Source of the DNA: Neocallimastix lanati (nom. inval.)
Taxonomy: Eukaryota > Neocallimastigomycota > Neocallimastigomycetes > Neocallimastigales > Neocallimastigaceae
Direction of reading: 5' to 3'
Length of the DNA stretch: 64,000 bases
NCBI GenBank assembly: GCA_016946835.1
Contig: JACVTC010000070.1
Span: 601,001 to 665,000, forward strand
Below, piece by piece: positions 57,360 to 64,000 of this stretch. Position numbers and translations under genes: made by a program. Numbering within the stretch: the stretch's first letter is position 1; every line of letters begins with the position of its first letter. The notes below the pieces were generated by a model. It was not told the origin of the DNA. It did not search any database and saw nothing but the letters and a program-made list of their open reading frames with translations.

Positions 57360-57535
57360 TATAAGCTAGAAAATCTCAGCAATAATATGTATGGTTAGAG
57401 CGCCAATGCTGAATAAACAGTAAGGCTGTCCAGTAGGGACTATATCCACAAAGTATTGTGACTACCTTAATATTCCCATGTCTTGAGAGAGGCATAGGGC
57501 CAGTACACACCGGAAATAAATAAAAAAAATAAATA
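57360..57535 (+). repeat. Dispersed SINE-like repeat, core plus 3' block and A tail
   Basis: Core TTAGAGCGCCAATGCTGAAT...GTCCAGTAGGGAC is followed by GTGACTACCTTAATATTCCC and ACACACCGGAAAT then an A-rich tail. The upstream edge CTAGAAAATCTCAGCAATAA matches the copies at 7.4 and 58.7 kb. Confidence 0.65.
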
Positions 57536-57689
57536 AATAATTTTAATATATAGTTACCTTAAAATCCATTTTAAAATTATTCCATATTTAAATATTTAAA
57601 TATTTATTTTCCAATTAATAAATAATTAATATTTATTAAATTTTATTAATTTTTTATTTTCTTATATATTTCTTATATATTACATAGCA

Positions 57690-57975
57690 AATTATTATTT
57701 ATTTATTTTATCATTTATTTATTTTATTATTTATTTATTTTATTATTTATTTATTTTATTATTTATTTATTTTATTATTTATTTATTTTATTATTTATTT
57801 ATTTTATCATTTATTTATTTTATTATTTATTTATTTTATTATTTATTTATTTTATTATTTATTTATTTTATTATTTATTTATTTTATCATTTATTTATTT
57901 TATTATTTATTTATTTTATCATTTATTTATTTTATTATTTATTTATTTTATTATTTATTTGTTTTATTATTTATT
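57690..57975. repeat. 16-bp minisatellite (TTTATTTTATTATTTA)n
   Basis: About 17 head-to-tail copies, a few carrying ATCA for ATTA. Confidence 0.93.
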
Positions 57976-58359
57976 AAATTTTTACGAAATGCAACGAAAA
58001 GAATTTTATATATGAATTTTCCGAAATTAACTTTCCTTATTTTAATTTATTTTCTTTTTAATTTAAAAAAAAAAAATAATAATAATAAATCCATATATTT
58101 AAATTTTTTAAAAATATAAAATTTCCTAATATCATAAATTTATATATAAATTTATATATACTTTTTTAATATATATTATATGAATATTCGAAAACTTCAA
58201 TAATTTTGTATTATTTTTTAAATTTATATGTATATATATGTATATATTTATTATTGAAATAAACTCTGTTTAATATCTTATAAACTAATATAAGTTATTT
58301 ATAGTTAACATTATAGTGTTATCAATATTTTTTTTTTTTTTTTTAATATTCGGATATTG

Positions 58360-58850
58360 TAACATTATTAAACTAGGTCCAATCCTGGCTGTTGATATAA
58401 GGCACCTGGTTCTTTCCAGCCCTATGACCATTTTCAAGGTTTTCCTCACATGAGGTTTTTAACAGAATATGATGGTTAAGGTTACAGGTAAGTAATTCCC
58501 CCTTATATATATATATATTATTCTAAATCTAGACAAGATACAGCTCTAACTGTGGGCCTGAAGTACTATCATTTAATTTATTTATGAAGGAATTATAATT
58601 CGGATACATTTCATGTTTCCATGTAGATATATTCTACTAAATTGCAGTCTTTCTGATTTATATGCCATTGCTAAGGGAACTTATACATATCTCATTAGTT
58701 TAGTACTGGCCTCTCTTTAATGGAAGTTAGGAACTGGAGAAACATTCCGAGAAAAAACGTACTAGAAAATTCTAAACAATAATATGAATGTTAGAGCGCC
58801 AATGCTGAACACTCAGGAAAGCCGTCCAACAGGGACATTATCTACATATA
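58360..58850 (+). repeat. GC-richer block with the longest copy of the dispersed repeat
   Basis: From about 58600 to 58845 it aligns with 7409-7555 and, over its core (TTAGAGCGCCAATGCTGAAC...CGTCCAACAGGGACATT), with 57388. The upstream part, 58360-58560 (TCCAATCCTGGCTGTTGATA...GGGCCTGAAGTACTATC), is not seen elsewhere in the window and may be more of the same element. No coding potential. Confidence 0.55.
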
Positions 58851-59141
58851 CATATTTATATATATAATTAAAATATAAGTGATTTGAACTTCTTAATTTT
58901 TTTTTTTTTATTTAAATTTATATTTATTTTTATTATATTATTATGATTAAAAATAGTTATTTAAAATTATTAACATTATGATATAAATCTTACATTTGTA
59001 ATAAAATTTGATAATACATTCATTATTAAAGATAAATAAAAATAAAATAAAATAAAATAAAATGTTTTATTCCTTTTAAGTTTTTTTTCCTAAACTAATC
59101 AGATAATATAAAGATAATTTGATTATGATATAAAAACCAAA

Positions 59142-60257
59142 TTACATTAAAATAAAAAATAATAAAATATTAATGAAAATTAATAAGGTATTATTAATTA
59201 AAAACCGAGATATTCCCTCATCTGATTCATTCTTTGAAGCTATATTAAAAAGAAAAAGATTTTTTTTTTGTTATATAATTATTTCAATATTGTTTCATTA
59301 AAAAAAAAAAAAATAAAAAAAAAAAAAAAACATTTTTATTTATTATATAATAAAATATTGAATTTTAAACTTACCAGTAGCTCCACAAATTCCTTGTTCA
59401 CAATGATATCCATCTATTATATCTTTATATATATATATATTTAAAAATTAAATATAATTTTAATTAGAATATATTTTTAATTTTTTTTTATCACTTTAAT
59501 TTTATTTCATGGTAAATATATATTTTTATGGTATTTAAATTTTATTATTTTATTCCTTTCTAAATAAAATATATTTAAATTTTGACAAATAAAAGAATTT
59601 TATAACAGTTATAGTTATACATTAATAATCTACCTGAAAAAATAACATTAGAAACAATGGCATTTGAAGTAACATAAACAACCTCATAATTTGTAATTTT
59701 TTCATCATCTTCATATCTAACTTCAACTAAATAATTGCTATTAGCATTACTGAATTCAACGGAATTTTCTGAAGCTAAACAAAACTTAACTTTATTACTG
59801 TTACTTTTATCTTTGAAAAGTTCGTATGGTATGCAATCTTTGGGGTCAAGTTCTTTAATTTCAATAACTTTATGAGCAACGATGGTTGGATCTTCAGGAT
59901 CATTCCAAAGATCATAGTAATCTTTGCCATCATAAACAAAGCCATCATCAACTACACCACATATATGATTATCATCACAAATAATAACTATCGTATTCGA
60001 TGGATCCCTTTCTAAAATTTCTACAATTTTACTTGCTTCAACTGTAGTAAATTCCTTAGAGTTACTGTCCTTATTATAGAAATATACCCCGGCTTTCATA
60101 TTCTTTAAATTTAATTTTTCTACTATACAATCATTATCTTGAACATTAACTAATGTTTCCTCATCATTATTATCAATAATATGATAATTAGTATATTCAT
60201 CATCACAATGCTTCGCTTCACACGTTCCAGAATTAATAGTAATTGAACATTCTTTTA

Positions 60258-60296
<39 letters not shown>

Positions 60297-61719
60297 AATG
60301 ATGACAAAAAAATTAATGTATAGAAAAAAAAAAAAAAATTTTAATAATGACAAAAAAAAAGTGTAAAAATCTTTTTCTATATATATATATATGTTAAAAT
60401 TATTAATATATATATTGAATTTTCTGATCTATTTCTTAATGCTATTTAATTAATTTTCACTATATGTATTACTTACTATCTAAATCACATATACTATCTT
60501 TACATGAATAACCATCCATAATACCTTTAATATTTTTTTTTAAAAAAAAAATTATATAAATATAAAATAATTAAATATAAAATAGTTAAAAAATATTATA
60601 TAATTATTGTACACACAATAATAATATATCCTTAATGAAATAAATATAAATATTAATAATATATATATATATTTATTTATATATATATATATATTTTATA
60701 TAATTATGATAAATTAAATTAATATGAATACTTTTATTTTTGAATAATATAATTTACCTGTATAAACAACATTAGAAACAATAGCATTTGGAGAAACATA
60801 AACAACTTCGTAATTAATTATTTCATTACTATATTTATCTTTAATATCTACTAATTCATTGGAACTACTATCACTAAATGTAACACCTTTTCCTGGAGAA
60901 AGACAGAATTTAACTTTTTTTTTATCTTTTGTATCTTTAAAGAGTTCATAAGGAGTACACTTTCTAGGATCCATTTCTTCTATATTAGTCACTTTATGAG
61001 GAACAATTTTTTCATCTTCTGGATCGTTCCAAAGATCAAAATAATTTTTACCATCATAAACAAAACCATCATCGACTATACCACAATTATGTAGATCTGT
61101 ACAAATGATAACAATAGTATTATCAGGATCATTTTCTAATTTATTGATTATATCATTACTTTCAACTACACTGAATTCATTAGTATCTTTATTTTTATAA
61201 TAGAAAAAAACACCTGCTTTCATATCCTTTAAAACAAATTTTTCAACAGTACAAGAATTATTACTACCTATACTGACTAATGTACTTTCTCCATTATTAT
61301 TATTTATATGAAAACCCGTATAATCGTTACAGTCTTCAACAACACATTCATCTTCATTTAACGTAACATTGCATTCTATTAATGAATTTATAAATATTAA
61401 TTTATAAATATTGAATATATATATATTTAAACATATATATATATATATATTTAAATTATTATTTTTTTAAATACAAAATTATAGAAAAAACCTTTATTAT
61501 ATATATTAACAATTTACCGGCATTAGCAAAATACATCCAATATCCGATCAGTAATAATCCAAGAATACTATTATTGAAATTAATATTAATTATAGATATT
61601 AAAAAAAATTAAAATTAATAAACAATATTTATTTATCAGCATTAATTCGTTTAAAACCTTTTATTTATTTATTAATTAATATATATTAAAACATACTTTA
61701 GAGGTTTTATACCTAACAT
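59142..61719 (-). CDS. Surface protein made of two duplicated cysteine-containing modules (500 aa)
   Basis: Seven exons: 61719-61697, 61567-61518, 61375-60758, 60524-60477, 60251-59634, 59422-59375, 59239-59142; all GT..AG and in phase. Residues 1-24 form a signal peptide (GLLLIGYWMYFANA). Two 222-residue modules follow. Each is coded by one 618-nt exon plus one 48-nt exon, identical lengths in both copies. Shared motifs: MKAGV(F/Y)FY, NTIVIIC, VDDGFVYDGK, LWNDPED, PYELFKD, KVKFCL, NYEVVYV, NAIVSNV, then a short Cys-bearing piece (GYSCKDSIC / GYHCEQGIC). The last exon adds a Ser/Asn/Glu stretch and a hydrophobic C-terminal tail (NTLLIFINILLFFILM), a membrane or GPI-type anchor. I do not recognise the family; a remote link to Neocallimastigomycete scaffoldin-like repeat proteins is possible but unproven. 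Confidence 0.8.

Positions 61720-64000
<2,281 letters not shown>

Overview
The window looks like nuclear DNA of an anaerobic gut fungus (Neocallimastigomycota; the genus cannot be fixed from sequence alone). Four things point there: extreme A+T richness with long A/T runs and (AAT)n arrays between genes; secreted CE1 feruloyl-esterase-type enzymes, one carrying the fungal (CBM10-type) dockerins of fungal cellulosomes; a CotH-kinase protein with hevein-type chitin-binding modules; and a class C receptor with a bacterial-type solute-binding ectodomain. Spliceosomal introns with GT..AG ends are visible in several genes.

Layout. 1-1212: 3' part of a secreted subtilisin-like protease. 3373-7077: long ankyrin-repeat gene. 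8.3-9.5 kb: relic of a PLC-X-like exon and a broken ankyrin gene. 10.5-11.6 kb: decayed RAD51 copy (minus strand) with a large (AAT)n array in it. 14.9-16.2 kb: CE1 esterase with Asn/Trp-rich and Gln/Pro/Gly-rich linkers and no dockerin. 16.7-20.5 kb: degenerate ankyrin block (minus) interrupted by a fragment of large-subunit rRNA. 24.7-26.7 kb: three-exon CE1 esterase with two dockerins and a ricin-type lectin module. 29.3-31.8 kb: an unexplained GC-richer island and a non-autonomous TIR element with nested inverted repeats. 34.5-37.7 kb: five-exon CotH protein with four CBM18 modules (minus). 41.8-46.9 kb: complete Ty1/copia element with 5-bp target duplication and near-identical LTRs. 49.9 kb: small secreted protein resembling an orphan protease propeptide. 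52.6-55.3 kb: class C GPCR (minus) with two apparent +1 frameshifts. 57-59 kb: copies of a dispersed A-tailed repeat. 59.1-61.7 kb: seven-exon surface protein built by exact duplication of an exon pair (minus).

How it fits together. The live genes are mainly secreted or surface proteins: two esterases for ferulate-type cross-links (one cellulosomal, one free), a protease, a chitin-binding CotH protein, a putative nutrient or sugar receptor and a surface repeat protein. Between them lie relics (RAD51, rRNA, ankyrin, PLC), transposons and satellites, an accessory-type landscape. Several breaks are single extra bases, so sequencing or assembly indels must be kept in mind.

Exon boundaries were derived by hand from reading frames, GT/AG signals and phase bookkeeping. 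No database search was run.
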